Shown: positions 10,029 through 22,353, counted from the stretch's first letter. The stretch is 64,000 nt of DNA from Cyanophora paradoxa (GCA_004431415.1 QPMI01000167.1:1-64000); one strand, 5' to 3'. The notes: generated by a model from the letters alone, not told the origin. Numbers and translations are program-made.

Positions 10029-11383
10029 ATGCTCGCCTTCCGCGGCGCCGACTTGCCGACCGGGATCCTCGCGCCGCCCGTAGCACACCAGTACGTGTTC
10101 CAGCTGCCGGAGCTTCCTTTCCACGATGCGGGCAACCCGTGGGCATGGATGCAGCAGCTGCAGCAGCCAGCGCCGCCTCCGCAGCTGCCACCAGACGCCT
10201 ACTACACGCCAGCGCCCTGCATTCAGCCTACTGTCGAGGCGACGCAGGCTGTGTCGCGCCGGCTGCGTGGCGCCAACGTCGCTATGCAGCGGTTCCCGCC
10301 AGCAAGCACCGCGGCCGCCCGCGGGCTCTTTCGTGCGGAGGCTCTCGCCGGCCATCCGGATAGCGGATGCATAGTGCCATCCCTAGGCGGCAAGCAAGTC
10401 CCGCGCCGCTACAATCCCGCCGGGAACGGGACCATGCTAGGCGCAACGTTCGCCGAGTCGATTGGCAACTCGGTGAAGAACGCCGGCGTTTTGATGTACA
10501 ACATAGTCGTAGCCGCGCACCGCGTTGCTACGGAGAAGAGGCAGCGGCCGTCGGGCAAGACGATCATCGGCTACATGGACGAACTGGTGCACTGGCGCCG
10601 CGCTGCCTCCGCCACGCAAGCTGACGCTAGCTACGAGCGCAGACGGCCCAAAAGTGGCTTGTGGACCGTGCGACGCAGGAAGGCGCGACCGTGGAGAAGA
10701 AGGGAACGAAGTTGGTGGTCAAGATCACGTCGATGAAGCAGTTGTGCGGGATCGCAGGTGCGCGTCTACATCTGCGGTCGATGCGCGCCGCGCTGCCGGG
10801 TGACGTGCGCACGCGTACGCGCAGGCACTGTTCAGGCCGGCTTCCCCACGCAGAACTTCGTCATCAGCCCGGAGGGCATCGCTTCAGAGACCTACGTGCC
10901 CGCGTCGAACGACGTGGTGTTCAGCGTGGATTCCGCTCGCCTCCCGGCACGTCGCGAGAGAGGTCCGCGCATGCGGCGCCCCGCCCGCGACCCGCCTACG
11001 TATATACGCCAACGGTGGTCGCAGTTGCCGCCCTGCAGAAGGTGCTTATCTTGAAGTACGAGGACCTCTACACGAAGGACCAACGCGGCCACCTGGACAT
11101 GTCGACCGGGCGTCCCTTCGTGCTCGTCTTCATCCTGGACAAGGGCGCGGCGTCGGTGGCTTCAGTGCCTGGCGTGTAGGGGGAGCTGTACGTCTCGGGC
11201 GACGAGCGCCACATCCCCGGCGCCACCCCCACCACCCCTGTCTCCCTCTTTAAGGCGAAGGGGCGCTACGGATATGTCCCCTCTGAGATCATTAAGTGCG
11301 ATAAGCCCCTTGAGCTAGTTTTCGGGGGCCCGCTAGGGGGCTCCGCCGGCCCTGCGCGCTCCTCCCGCGTTCGAATGCGCTAG
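10029..11383 (+). CDS. Orphan protein with in-frame amber codon; possible pseudogene
   Basis: I do not recognise this protein. It starts at an ATG (MLAFRGADLPTG) with a Gln/Pro-rich stretch (WMQQLQQPAPPPQLPP). Conserved-looking segments follow: GTMLGATFAESIGNSVKNAG, QKWLVDRATQEGATVEKKG, TVQAGFPTQNFVISPEG, then KVLILKYEDLYTKDQRG. Introns near 10641, 10755-10820 (GT-AG) and 10934-11039 restore one frame. A TAG lies at 11177-11179, but the same frame stays open after it (GELYVSGDERHIPGA, YGYVPSEIIKCDKPLELVF) to the next TAG at 11381. The codon may be a CAG-to-TAG mutation, a readthrough site, or the true end. The gene lies in the repeat island, so a mobile or viral origin is possible but not shown. 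Confidence 0.45.
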
Positions 11384-12731
11384 GCGTACCCAAGCTCTTC
11401 TCTCACCTGGGAGCGCGAACGAAGACTCGCCCGTACCCACAACGTTGAGTCAGAATTTGCACACTGCGGCGAGTCGAGTCAAAAAGTCCGAGTCAAAAAC
11501 TCGACTCGGAGTCGAGTGATTTGCGTGATTGGTCAAAATTAACTCAATCCACCGGCGCGGCCCATGTCGGACCGGCGTGCTGTGCAAGTGGCAGGCTGGC
11601 GGCAGGCGCCGGCAGCCCGCGGCCGGGCGGTCTATATATATAGCTAGGGCGGCTAGCTAGTAGCCGGTAGGGCCTAGCCAGGCTAGCCGGCGCCTAGCCT
11701 GGCTATAGTAGATCTAGATCTACTCGGCTAGAGGCCTCGCGATCGCGATCGCCAGCGCTAGCGCATACGCGCCGCATATCGCCTCCGATCGCGATCGCGA
11801 GGCTCCCCCCGGCCGCGGGCCCGGCGCCGGCCCGCCCGCGGCCCGCGCCGACGCCGCCAGCGCCTCGAGCTCCGGACCGGATCCGGGATTCCCGGCTCCG
11901 AGGCTCCGAGCTCGAGCCTCTGCATGCGCCCCACGTGCACCTCGAGCTCAGGCCTAGCCTCCTAGGGAGCCGCGCCGCGCCCGCCGCCCGCGGCCGCCAC
12001 GCGCGCCCCACCTCACTGATCATGAGTCAAATCAGAGTCATGCGCCCCGCATGCCGCAGTGCGCATGCGCGCGCAGCTGCAGCTGCAGCTGCAGCGCGCG
12101 TGCTGCGCTATCTCAGGAGCGGCCCGCGGCGGCTCAGCAACGTTAACTAGCGCTCGCGATCGATATCGCGCGCCAGCCCGGCCGCGCGCGCGGCCCGCGG
12201 CGCGCCGCGGCGGCGCGGCCGGTCACCGTGGCATGCGCACCGGGTCGCGCGCACGGCCGCGCGCGGGCCCGCGGACGCCGGGCCGGGCCCGCCGATCGCG
12301 AGGCGCGCGAGCCGGGCCGGGCGCGGGCCCCTGGCTGGCCCGGCCGCGCATGCGCAGTGCGGCCGGCGGCCGGGCCAGTGGCGGAGCGCGCCCGGCGCCC
12401 GGCGGCGCAGAGCGGCCCGGCGACCGTCGGACGCAAGTGAGCATGAGGAAACTTGAAAACCCGGTGACCTGAAAGCACTGCCGCAGTGCGGCACTGCGGC
12501 ACGCAATGTCTTGACTAAGTGTCGAGGAACTTGGAAGTTTTGAAATACATGTATCCATTCATAACTAAGTAGCCTATTCAATGATTAGTTTTAGTTGTAG
12601 AGTGCACCGGTGTGCGTCTGTGCGCAGCTGCAGCAGAAGCCGGCCGCCGATGGAGGCAGGCAGAGAGGGCCGCGACCGGGAGCCCGGTGCACGTGCCCGG
12701 GGAATCTTCGGGTTGGGCGCCCGACCGGGGC
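11384..12731. other. Palindrome-rich intergenic DNA
   Basis: No credible gene in about 1.3 kb. It contains a 9-bp-arm inverted repeat ACTCGACTC/GAGTCGAGT (11499-11517), many CTAG and CGATCG palindromes (11630-11800), a GCAGCTGCAGCTGCAG run near 12075, and an 11-bp-arm inverted repeat (12479-12501). The open frames here lack coding character. Confidence 0.5.
12479..12501. repeat. Perfect inverted repeat, 11-bp arms
   Basis: TGCCGCAGTGC, one G, then GCACTGCGGCA: a perfect stem with a one-base centre. It lies about 230 bp beyond the stop codon of the minus-strand phytochrome-like gene. Too tight for an RNA hairpin loop, so a dyad protein site or cruciform fits better. Confidence 0.7.
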
Positions 12732-15700
12732 TCAGGCGAGAGCCCCCGCGGGGAGGGCCGGCTGCACGCTGGCGTCCCCCTCCACGTTGAAGAACTTCTC
12801 CTGCGCGGCCTTCTCGCACCCGCGCTGGCGCGGGCGCGCACTCCGGGGGCCCACGCGCACCGTCCACGCGCGGATCTGCTTGCGCATGCGGCTCTCCTCC
12901 TCGGGGTCCGCCGAGAGGGGCGGCTCCGGCGCCGCCGTCTGCGGCTTCTTCCCCCGCGCCGACTTCTTTCCGCTCCCCGAGCGCGTCGGCCGCCCTGCGA
13001 CGCCCGGCGGGGGGCAGGGGTGAGGGGCCGGCGGGTGGGGCCCCAGGCGGGGGCGGGGCGGGGCACCGGAGGGGGCGGGGCGGGGGTCGGCGGGGGCGAG
13101 GGCCTCCTGGAGGTCGGCCATGGCGGCCTTGACGCGCGCGCGCACCTCGCCGGTCGCCTGCGGGTCGCACCCCAGCGCCTCCACCGCCAGCAGCGCCACT
13201 GCCCCCGCCCCGTCACCCCAGCGCGGCGCGGCCGGCGGGGCGGGGCGGGGCGGCGCGGGGGCGTACCGCGCTCCTTCTCGGAGGAGGTGCGCTTGCGGAG
13301 GGAGAGGGTGACCTGCACGGGCCGCGCCTCGCGGCAGAGGGCCTGCAGGGCCCCCACGAGGGCCTCCCGGGCCGCCCAGCGGGCCTGCGGGGCGCGCTGG
13401 GCGGGGCGGGGGCAGCTCGAGGGTGCAGCGGGAGAGGCCGACGAGGTCCACGACCACCACCGCCGCCTGCGCCCCGCCCCGCTCGCCCCTCCCGCCCGCC
13501 CCGCGCCCCGGAGCGCCGCGGGGCGCACGCGGTGGAGGAGGAGGTTGGAGCGCTGCACCGCGTACGCCGCCCCCCGCACCAGCGCCGCCACTGTCATGCC
13601 CCTCAGCCCTCCCGCGAGGCTCCCCGCGCCCCTGCCGCCGCACCGTCGATGCGCCCCGCCGCCGCCTCCTCCTCCCCCTCCGAGGCCCCCTCCTCTTCCG
13701 CCCCTTCCTCGCCCCTGCCGCCCCCCCTCGGTGGCGGCCCCCTGGCTAGGGGCGGGCGCGGGCGCGGGGAGCGCACGCGGCCTCCTCGTCCTCGTCCTCC
13801 TCATCCTCCTCGGCGAGGTCGGGGCGCGGGGCGGGGCGCGCCGGGGGGGCCCCGGGGCCGCCCGAGGGGGCCCCAAAGGCGTGGGAGAAGGCGCGGGGCC
13901 CGTCGGGGACGGTGATCGAGCAGAGGGCGAAGACGCGGGTGGGGTCCTCTGCGGGGCGGGGGCGGGGTGAGGGGCGGGGCGGGGCGGGCGGGGGCCGGGG
14001 CGCGGGGGCGGGCCCATGGCGTGGATGACGCGCTGCTGGACCATCACCGCCTTGACGCCCCTCTTGAAGGCCGCCCCCGCCACCCGCAGCCCCGCCGGGG
14101 CCGGGGCCTCCGCGCCGAGGGCGGCCTCGAGGGAGCGCGGGGCGCCGCGGCGACCCGGGGTGCCGGCGCGCACGGAGGGCGGGCGCGGCAACTCCACCGA
14201 CGCAATCCGCCGCCCCGTCCCCGGCCCCGCGCCCCCCGGCGGCGGCGACGCATCCCGCCCCGTCTCCCTGCCCCCTCCCTCGGCGGGGTGCGAGGGCGGG
14301 GCGAGGCGGGAGGGGCGCACGGGGCGGGCGGTGCAGGCGGCGCGGTGGAGAAGTCGAGGGGCGGGGGAAGAGGGCCGGGGCGGCGGGGGCAGGGCGGGGT
14401 CGGGCCCGGCGCGGGAGCGGCGGCGCTCCATGAGGCGCTCGCGGGGCGGCAGGGCCTCCTCCGACGAGGGCGAGGGCCCCGCCAGCGCCGCCTCCAGCGG
14501 GCCCGCCCCGGCCCCGCCCCGCGACCCCGTCCGCCCCAGCAGCGCGAACGACGAGTCCGAGCGCGGCGCCGACGGGCGCGACGGCGGCCGCGGCCCGCCC
14601 CGCCGCGGGGCCCGGGCCGGGGGCGGGGCGGGGGCGTGCCCGCCGGAGGTGCCGGGGCGAGAGATGGAGGAGGAGAGGGGGAGGGAGGCGCCGCGGAAGG
14701 AGCGCCGGACGTCCGAGGGGCTCCCGGGCCCCGAGGCGGGCCCCCCGGGGCGAAGGAGCCCGAGGAGGCGATGCGAGAGCCCGAGCGGGGCGGCGCCGGC
14801 GGCAGCGCGGCGGGCCCCAGTGAGGGGGCGTCCGCGGCGAGCGAGCGCGGGCCCTGGGGGCGGGGTGAGGGCGGCGGGGAGGGGCGGGGGCGGGCGGGGC
14901 GGACGATGGCGACGCAGCGGACGGCGAGGGCGCCGAAGTCGAGCGCGTCCGACGCCGGGTACGCCATCGCCACCACCACCCGCACCGTCCGCCCCGCCCC
15001 AGCCCCGTCCCCTCGCCCCACCACTCGAGCCGTCGCGCTGCGAGGGGCCGCCGGGGTGAGGGGGCGGGCGGCGTGGGGCCGGGGGCGCGGGGAGCGGACG
15101 AGGGAGGGGAGGAGGGGAAGGCGGAGATGGAGGCCGAGCGCCGCCGCGACCCAAACGCCGCCGCCAGCAGCTGCCCCGCGCCCCCGGCCCCGGCCCCGCC
15201 CCGCGCCCCCGCCGCCCACAGGTCCACCACAAGCGGCGGCACCGCGCGCCCCAGCACCGCGCGCCCCAGCACCCGTGTGAGCACCTCCTGCGGGGGCGCC
15301 GGCGGCGGGGCGGGTGAGGCGAGGGGAGGGCCCAGTAGTGCGGGGGTGGGGCGGCGCACGCGGACGCGGGCGAGGGCGGTCTCTGGGGGGCCGTCGGGGG
15401 CGGGGGCGGGCCCCGGGAGGAGGAGGCCGCGGTTGGGGCCCCCGACCTCGTCGGAGAGGGGCCGGATGGCGGCCACGTAGTCGCCGAGGAAGGCGCCGAC
15501 GAGGCGCGCCCCCGGCATCCCCGTCAGCTCCTCCATCGCCCCCGACCAGCGCGCCACCCGCCCGTCCGGCCGCAGCGCGAACCACGGCAGCTTCTCCAGC
15601 GCGAGCTGCGCGGCCGGCGGGCGGGGCCGGGGCGGCTCCGGGGCGGCGAGGGAGCGGACGAGGCGCTCGGCGGCGCGGAGGGCGAGGGCGGAGCGGAAGA

Positions 15701-18137
15701 CGTGGGCAAGGGTGGCCGCCGCGTGGAGGTGCTCGCGGCCCCAGCGGAGGCGCCCGAAGCCGCCACGGGCGCCGCAGTCGCGGAAGAACATGACGTAGCC
15801 CGGCGCCGTGTACGCGGGGAGCGGGAAGCTCTCGTACCCCACCGGCCCCTCGCTCGCCACCTCCCCGCCCTCGGGCCAGCCCGCCGGCCCGCCGGCCCCG
15901 CCCCCGCCGGGGCCCTCGTCGTCGTCGTCGGGCCCCGCGGGGAGCTCGACGACTCGGCGGGACTTGAGGGCGCCCTCGGAGCGAGGCGAGGCCCCCGAGC
16001 GCTGCTCCGCCGCCGCCGCCGCCGCGAGGACGGAGCGGGGCGGGGGCTCGAGGGCGGCGCGCCCCTCCGGCGCGAGGCGCACCGCCAGCACCGCCCACTG
16101 CCGCTGCAGCTGCGCGCCGGCGTCAGAGCAGGGCGGGGGGCGGGCGGGGCGGCGGGCGCACGAGGTGCTTGACGGAGGGGAGGGTGTCGGCGGCCGACTC
16201 GGTGGCCCAGACGCCGCCGGGGCTGACCTCCACGCGCCCCGCCATGGCCTTGGCGATGGCCAGCACCTCGCGCCGCGTGGGCACCGGGTGGCCCTCGAGC
16301 AGCGAGCGCGCCTCGAGCGCGTCCGTCGGGCGCGCGGCGCGCAGCAGCCAGGGGGCGGCGACGACGGCGGCGGAGGCGGCGGGAGGACGGAGCGGGAGCG
16401 GCGGAGGGGTGGCCGGCGGCGAGGCCGGCGACGGGGTCCGGGGCGCGGAGGAGGGAGTCGAGCATGGCGGCGGCGAAGGCCCGGAGCGGCGCCGCGCCCT
16501 CGGCCTCCTCCCGCTGGAGGGCCGCGTCGGCCAGGGGCACCAGCGCCTCCACGAAGGCCGCCACCTCCCCCGCACCCCCGCCTCCACCACCTGCCCCACC
16601 GGCCCCAGTCACGGCGGGCGCGGGGCGGGGCCGGCGGGGCGGGGCGGGCGGACGTGGGGCTGGCGCCAGGCCCCGAGGAGGAGGCCCCAGAGGGCGCCCC
16701 GCGGCCGACGAGGGGCACCTGCACGAGCGCCTCGGGGCCGCCCACGCCGTCGAGGAAGGCGCGGAGGGCGGGGCCGGGCTGCCGGATGGGGTTCCCGTGC
16801 AGCTCGAGGGCCTCCTCGGGGCTCGGCGGGCCCCGCGGGCGGCCCCGCGCCGTGAAGCCCCCGCCCCCGACACCAGCGGCACCGCCCCGCCGAGGCCCGC
16901 GCCACCGCCCGCACCCGCAGCCGCAGCAGCGCCTCGCGCGCCGCGCCGCCGCCGTCGAGGAGCTCGGCGCTCGAGTAGCGGGCCCCGCGGGGAGCGGCGG
17001 CAGGCTCTCCCCGGGGCGCGCGAGGGCGGAGACGAGGAGGAAGTGGCCCGCCGGCGGCTCGGTGTTGAGGCCCGAGAAGGAGCTCCGCCGCGCCGGCGAG
17101 GCGCCCCGCGCCGCCTCGCCCGAGGCCGAGGAGAAGGAGGGGGGTGGGGGAGGGAGTGGGAGGGGGCCCCCTGGAGCTGCGCGCGGAACGAGTCGGGCCC
17201 GTGGTACGTGAAGAGCAGCGCCAGGTCGCAGCTGCGCCCCCCTCAGCGCGGCGGGGTCGGGGCGGGGCCGGGGGGGGGGGCGCGCCCGAGGGCCTCGAAG
17301 AGGGCGAGGGCCGCCTCGCGGAAGAGCGCCTCCGCCGAGCCCGCCTCCGCCAGCCCCGCCCCGCGTCTGGCCCCGCTCAGCGCCCCCGCCCGGCCCGGCG
17401 CGGGGCGGGGCGCGGGGCGGGCGGGCACTCTGGAGGAGGGGGGCGATGGGGGGCGGGGGCCGGGTGCGGGCGCCGGCCTGGGGGCGGGCCTCGAAGTTCA
17501 TGTCGGCGGTGAGGGGCTCGAGGGCGAGGGCGAGGTAGCCGGGGCCGGCCCCCGCCAGCGTCCCCAGCCACGCCACCGGGGCGCCCCGCGCCCGCCCCGC
17601 CCCGTCCACGGACTCGGGGGGAACGACCGAGGTTCGGGTCAGGAGCGTGAAGGTCAGCGCGCGGGGCCCGGCGGCGGTCGCCTCGCGGTTGCCGGGCCGC
17701 TCGGGCCGCTGGAGCCGCTCGGCCGCCACCCGCACGAGCTCCTCCGAGTCCGCATCCAGCACGGCCCCGAGCGTGTTCTCCACGAGCGCCTCCGCGGGCA
17801 CGCCCAGGAGCTCGAACGCGTTCGCAGACGCGTGCGAGATCGTCAGCGAGCCCGTCCGCAGCACGAAAAGCACCCCGCTCCCCGGCTGCACGCCCGCGCT
17901 CGTGCTCGGCCCCGGCCCCGGCGGCGCGGGCGCCAGCGGCACGGGCGGCGGGGACGCCGAAGAAGGACTCGGGAGGTCGCCGCCGGTTCCTGCCCGCTTA
18001 GCTGCGGCGCCCGAGCCGGGTCTGCTTCCAGCTCCGTCCGCATGCGGCACGCCATTCGCGCGGTCGAAGGAGGCCGTCCGCGGAACGGCTGGCGGGTCGG
18101 CCAGCTCTGAGAACGACCCGGTGCGAGATGCCGACAT
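12732..18137 (-). CDS. Phytochrome-like multi-domain photosensory protein
   Basis: A large gene with many C-rich introns, starting at an ATG (MSASRTGSFSELADPP). In order: a PAS-2-like domain (LTISHASANAFELLGVPAEA, about 17640-17880); a GAF-like region (ALFREAALALFEALG, then DLALLFTYHGPDSFRAQLQ, and later VQVPLVGRGALWGLLLG); a PHY-like domain (EGHPVPTRREVLAIAKAM, GGVWATESAADTLP, about 16190-16330; then YVMFFRD near 15790); and a PAS domain (LPWFALRPDGRVARWSGAME, about 15480-15600). The C-terminal third (RTVRVVVAMAYPASDALDFG, VVVVDLVGLSRCTLEL, then KAAQEKFFNVEGDA) has no recognisable histidine-kinase domain and could be a separate gene. The pyrrole-binding His and the usual bilin cysteine are not evident, so chromophore binding is doubtful. 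Domain calls are by motif order only. Confidence 0.55.
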
Positions 18138-18676
18138 CGCGAGGAGGGCGCGAGGCTCCAGTCGCGTCGATGCGGCGGGTCCTGTTCCGGATCCCTATCT
18201 CACGACGCGGCTCCAGTCGCGTCGATGCGGCGAGGTCCGCCCCCCGGCGCGGCTGGGATCCGCAAAACGCGGCGACGCTCCTGCGTCGCGAACTGGGTCG
18301 AACGCTTTTGGCCGCAAAAAAACCCGAAGCGGTACCCCAGGACATCGCAAGCTGCAAGCAAAAACCCAGGGCTCCGGGAGAGAGCCCAGACCGCTTGATC
18401 GAACCATCGTTACCAACGTGCGTTCGCCTTCGCCCCAGCGCGCTTCGCCCCAGCGCGCTCGCCGGGGTCGGGCTGCAAGCATTCGCCTGCACATGCGCGC
18501 TCGCTCACCGCCTTACATTTGAATTTGCAGCGTCGGAAGCGTGAAGTCGAGGCCCAGCACCGGTTGCCCACCCCGAATTCAAACTGCCGCGGGCGAGGTG
18601 CACATGCGCATGCGCCGCCATCGGTGCGGCGATTAGGAGAGTGTTATGAATTGTGCGCAGAATCAATTTTTAGAGC
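18138..18676. promoter_or_regulatory. Divergent intergenic region with direct repeats
   Basis: Lies between the start codons of two divergent genes, so it should contain both promoters. A ~24-bp direct repeat (core CTCCAGTCGCGTCGATGCGG) occurs near 18153 and 18213. A tandem pair TTCGCCCCAGCGCGC lies at about 18427-18460. No TATA box identified. Confidence 0.4.
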
Positions 18677-21600
18677 ATGGCAAATGCACGGGTGCGTCCG
18701 CGCCTGGAGTTTGCACGTTCGCTTGGCGCCGCGGCCGTCTTCCTTAGCTGTTGCGGGGGCGATAACATCGGCCTTGGTGATGATTTCGCGCATGGCGCGC
18801 AGAACTTCGACACCGTCCTCGACCTGGATACCCTGCTGAAGACGGCCCGAGAGGGAGCTCTGGAGATCAGCCCGCGCGGAAAGTTGACCGCCAAACAGTT
18901 CGAGGAGCTCAGCAACACCGTGAAGGACTTGGTCAAGGCGATTGCTGATGACAACATTGCGATCAAGTCGCTCGTATTCGACGTGCGCATTTCCTTCCAA
19001 CACCCTGCGCGCCTCCTGCGCTCGTCTCGCCGGCTCTCAGCGCCGGCGCGTGCAGCCCGAGTTTGCCTCCCTGAACAAGCAGTCGAAGGCCGCGACGGAG
19101 CGGATCCTGAGCGCCGTTGTGGAGCTGGTGAGGTCGCAGCGGCGCTCCCTGGAGAGCGTGAAGCTGGGGAAGGACCAGCGGGGGGTCATCGCGGTGCCGC
19201 TGCCGCCGAGCGCGGCGAGGACCCCCAACGAGGTCTACTTTGAGGTCCACTCCAGGTTCCTCCGCGACATCCTCGGTCCGCCCCGGGCGCGCCGGCCCCC
19301 GCACGGCGCCCGCCGACCCCGCGCAGGCGCCCTGGAGGGCAAGAGCGCTCTGAACAACCTGGCCATCTCGCGGCACTGCTTCGACGCGGCGGCGGCGGCC
19401 TCGCTCGCCGTCGTCGCCCCCCGCGTGGCCGGGCTCCACCTCTCGGACGTGGCGTTTGGGGAGGCGAAGGAGCTCCGCGCCCTCCTCAACGCCCTCGAGA
19501 AGAGCACCGCGCTGCGCTGCCTCGAGCTCGGCAAGGTCGTCGAGGCGGACGGGAAGAGCTCGCTCTGGGCGGCCGACGCCCTCGCCTCCAAGCTGCGGGA
19601 GGTGCTGGCGAGCCAGCAGGCCTACCTCACCGGCGTTTCCCTCGGGGAGATCTCCCTGCGGGGCGTGGCGGCGGGGCAGGCGATCGCCAACGTGGAGCAC
19701 CTGAAGGAGCTAACGCTGGAGAACGTGGCGCTCGAGGAGGAGGACGCGCGGGCCCTCTTCGGCGGCCTCCGGCGCACCCTCGTCACCCTCACCTACTCCA
19801 CCGACGACGCCCCCGCTTACGAGCTCGCCGTCCGCCCTCCCCCGCCGCCCCCGCCCTGTGCCGCCCCTCCCCGACCCACCGGGCTCGCAGCTGGAGACCC
19901 TGGGGGGGCGCATCGCCCAGTTCGAGCGCCTCGAGACGGTCCAGCTCGGGGGCGTCGTCCCCCCGAGCGCCGCGAAGCTCGCCCTGGCCCTGGGCGGCGT
20001 GGAGCGGGCGGGCGGGCGGGCGGTGACGCTCGACGTCTCGCGCGCCAAGTCGGCCGCCTTCTTCAAGCAGCTGCCGCACAGCTTCCACGGCGAGCTCTCG
20101 GAGGGGCGCCCCCTGTCCTGCGCCCTCCACATCGAGTTCCGCCCCGTGGACAAGCCGGACCCGCACGCGCGCCTCGTCTCGTGGATCCTCCAGCACAAGC
20201 GCTGGCCCCTCCTGCTCGACGACCTGCCCGAGGCCAAGCACGCGTCGCTGCGGGAGATAGTGCAGCGAATCGGTGCGGCGGCGCGCCACTCAGCCTCCGC
20301 CTCTTCTGCGAGTCGGAGACGTGACTGCGGAGCGGGCTGCAGAGAAGCCGGAGGCGGTGCCGCCGGTGGGGAGCGTGGTGTACGCGCGGCTGAAGCGGGG
20401 GCGGCAGCACGGGACGTGGCCGGCGCGCGTGGACGCCGGCCCCGAGGGCGCCCTCGTCGCCAGCTGGCTCGGCACCCGCGAGCGGCGCGCCCCGCCCCCG
20501 CCCGACTCGCCGAGCGCCGGGGCCTGACGCGGCCCCCAGCACGCCCATCTCGCAGGTGAGCGTCCTCTCGGTGGAGAAGGGGCGGGGGGCCTTCGAGGCG
20601 GAGGAGAACAGGCGGAGCGTGCTCGACAACATCGACGCGAGGGACCACGCCCAGGCCCCCTTCGAGCGCCTCGCCGCGCTCGCCCTCGCCGAGCACGCCC
20701 GCTTCCAGCGCAACGAGCCGCCCTCCGACCTCCGCGAGATCGCCTTCCGTGCGCCGGCGCCGGCGCCCGCCTCGCGGGGCCCCTCCTGTGACGCCGCCCG
20801 CAGTGCAGCGGACGGAAGAGGGGGCGAGGGTGAGCTACCGGGTGGTGCCGGCCGGCCAGGTCGTGGAGGCCGGGCAGCGCCACCCAGACCCGCAGCCGGC
20901 TCCGAGCGCGCCGGCGAAGCGCGCGCGGGGGCCGGGGCGGGCGCGCGCTCGGGGTGAAGCGGCGGCGGCAGTCGAACGGCGCGCGCGCGTCGCCTGCCAA
21001 GCTCGCGGAGGCGCCGGACAACCGCGAGGCCGCCTCCAGCACCCCGGCCCGCCGCCAGGCCCGGCCCCCGTGCCCCCTCGTCTCCCCTCCTGCCCGCCCC
21101 GCTCACCTGCGGCCCGCAGGAGGCGGCGGGGCCGGCGGAGGCAGAGAGCCCCGTAGTTTCGCCGGGCGTCGAGCCGGAGCCGCTCGTCCTGGAGACCCCC
21201 GACGGAAAGGCGCATTCTCGCCCGCCGCCCCCTCCCCCCGGGCCCCGCTCACCCGCGAGGCGCAGGCGCTGCCGGAGTCGGACGCGGACGCCGCGGAGGG
21301 CGTGCGGGACGAGGTGTGTCCCCGCGGCCCCGCGCCCCGCGAGGCGGCCCCGCGGCTGACGCGCGACGGCGGCGCAGGCGATGTTCGATGCGCCGGCGCA
21401 CTTCGGTGACGGCGGGGCGGAACCGCAGCAGCACCTGCTGGGCGAGCGAGAGGGAGAAACGAGCAGAGCGACGGCGCTCCAGAGCGAGGTGCGGCCGGCG
21501 CGCTCGCAGGAGCCGGCCTCCCGTCCGAGCCCGGCGCCCTTCAGCTCGAGGCGGTGCGGGCGGAGCTGGCGGCGGCGCGTGAGGCGCGCGACGCGGCCCT

Positions 21601-22353
21601 GGAGAAAGCGGCCGAGGAGGCGGAGGGCGCCCGCCGCGCCCGCCGCGCCCGCGACGTGCGCCGCCCCTGCCCCCGCCCCTGCCCCGCAGGCGTGACGCCC
21701 CCTCGGCAGGCGAGCGAGCGGCAGCGGGCCGCGGCGGAGGCCAAGGCCGCGGAGGTGCGGGGTCGCCCGCCAGACTGCCGCCCCCCGCCCCCTCCGAGCC
21801 GAGCGCCTTGCAGCTGGCCGGGGCGGCGGAGGAGAAGGCTGCGCTCGAGCTGCGCCTCGCGGAGCGCGAGCGGGAGCTCGAGGAGGCGCGGGGGCTCGCC
21901 TGCGAGGTGCCCCCTCCGCCGCGCCCCTCGCCCCCCGCCTCTGAGCGAGGCGGCGCCCCGCGTGGTGCAGAGCGAGCGGCGGGCGGCGGAGAAGGCCGGG
22001 GAGTGCGGGCGGCTGCAGGCCGAGCTGGAGGCGGAGAGAGAGGACAAGGCCGCCGCCAAGCGCCTCGTGGGCCCCTTGCGCCCCTCCCCGCCCCGCCCCG
22101 CCTGACGCGCCGCCAGCTCGAGAAGACGCTGTGGGAGAAGGCTGCCATCTTTGCGGAGAGGAGGACGCTGGAGGGGCAGTGCGCGGCGCTAACGGCGGAG
22201 AAGGGGGCGCTGGAGGGGCAGAAGGCGGCCCTCGAGGAGGCGAAGGCGGCCCTCGAGGGCCGCCTCCGCGGCTCCGCTGCGTCAGCGCTGCAGCTGTACC
22301 AGCAGCTGCAGGGCACCATCCCGCAGGCCGCCTCCCCCGCGCCCCAGGCCTAG
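18677..22353 (+). CDS. LRR-like / PWWP / coiled-coil nuclear protein
   Basis: Begins MANARVRPRLEFARS. Segments in order: a helical region (LTAKQFEELSNTVKDLVKAI; then FASLNKQSKAATERILSAVV); leucine-rich repeats of the ribonuclease-inhibitor kind (about 19330-19830: LHLSDVAFGEAKELRALLNA, LKELTLENVALEEEDARALF); a module with LETVQLGGVVPPSAAKLALA; then a PWWP domain (VGSVVYARLKRGRQHGTWPA, followed by ASWLGTRE and VSVLSVEKG, about 20360-20700). Lys/Arg-rich linkers and several coiled-coil exons (VRAELAAAREARDAALEKAA; QLEKTLWEKAAIFAERRTLE) end at the TAG at 22351. PWWP domains bind methylated histone H3 and DNA, so a chromatin role is likely. A GT-AG intron at 20273-20342 joins QRI to EKPEAVPPVG in frame; this is why I treat the LRR and PWWP parts as one gene. 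More than ten introns. Confidence 0.65.
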
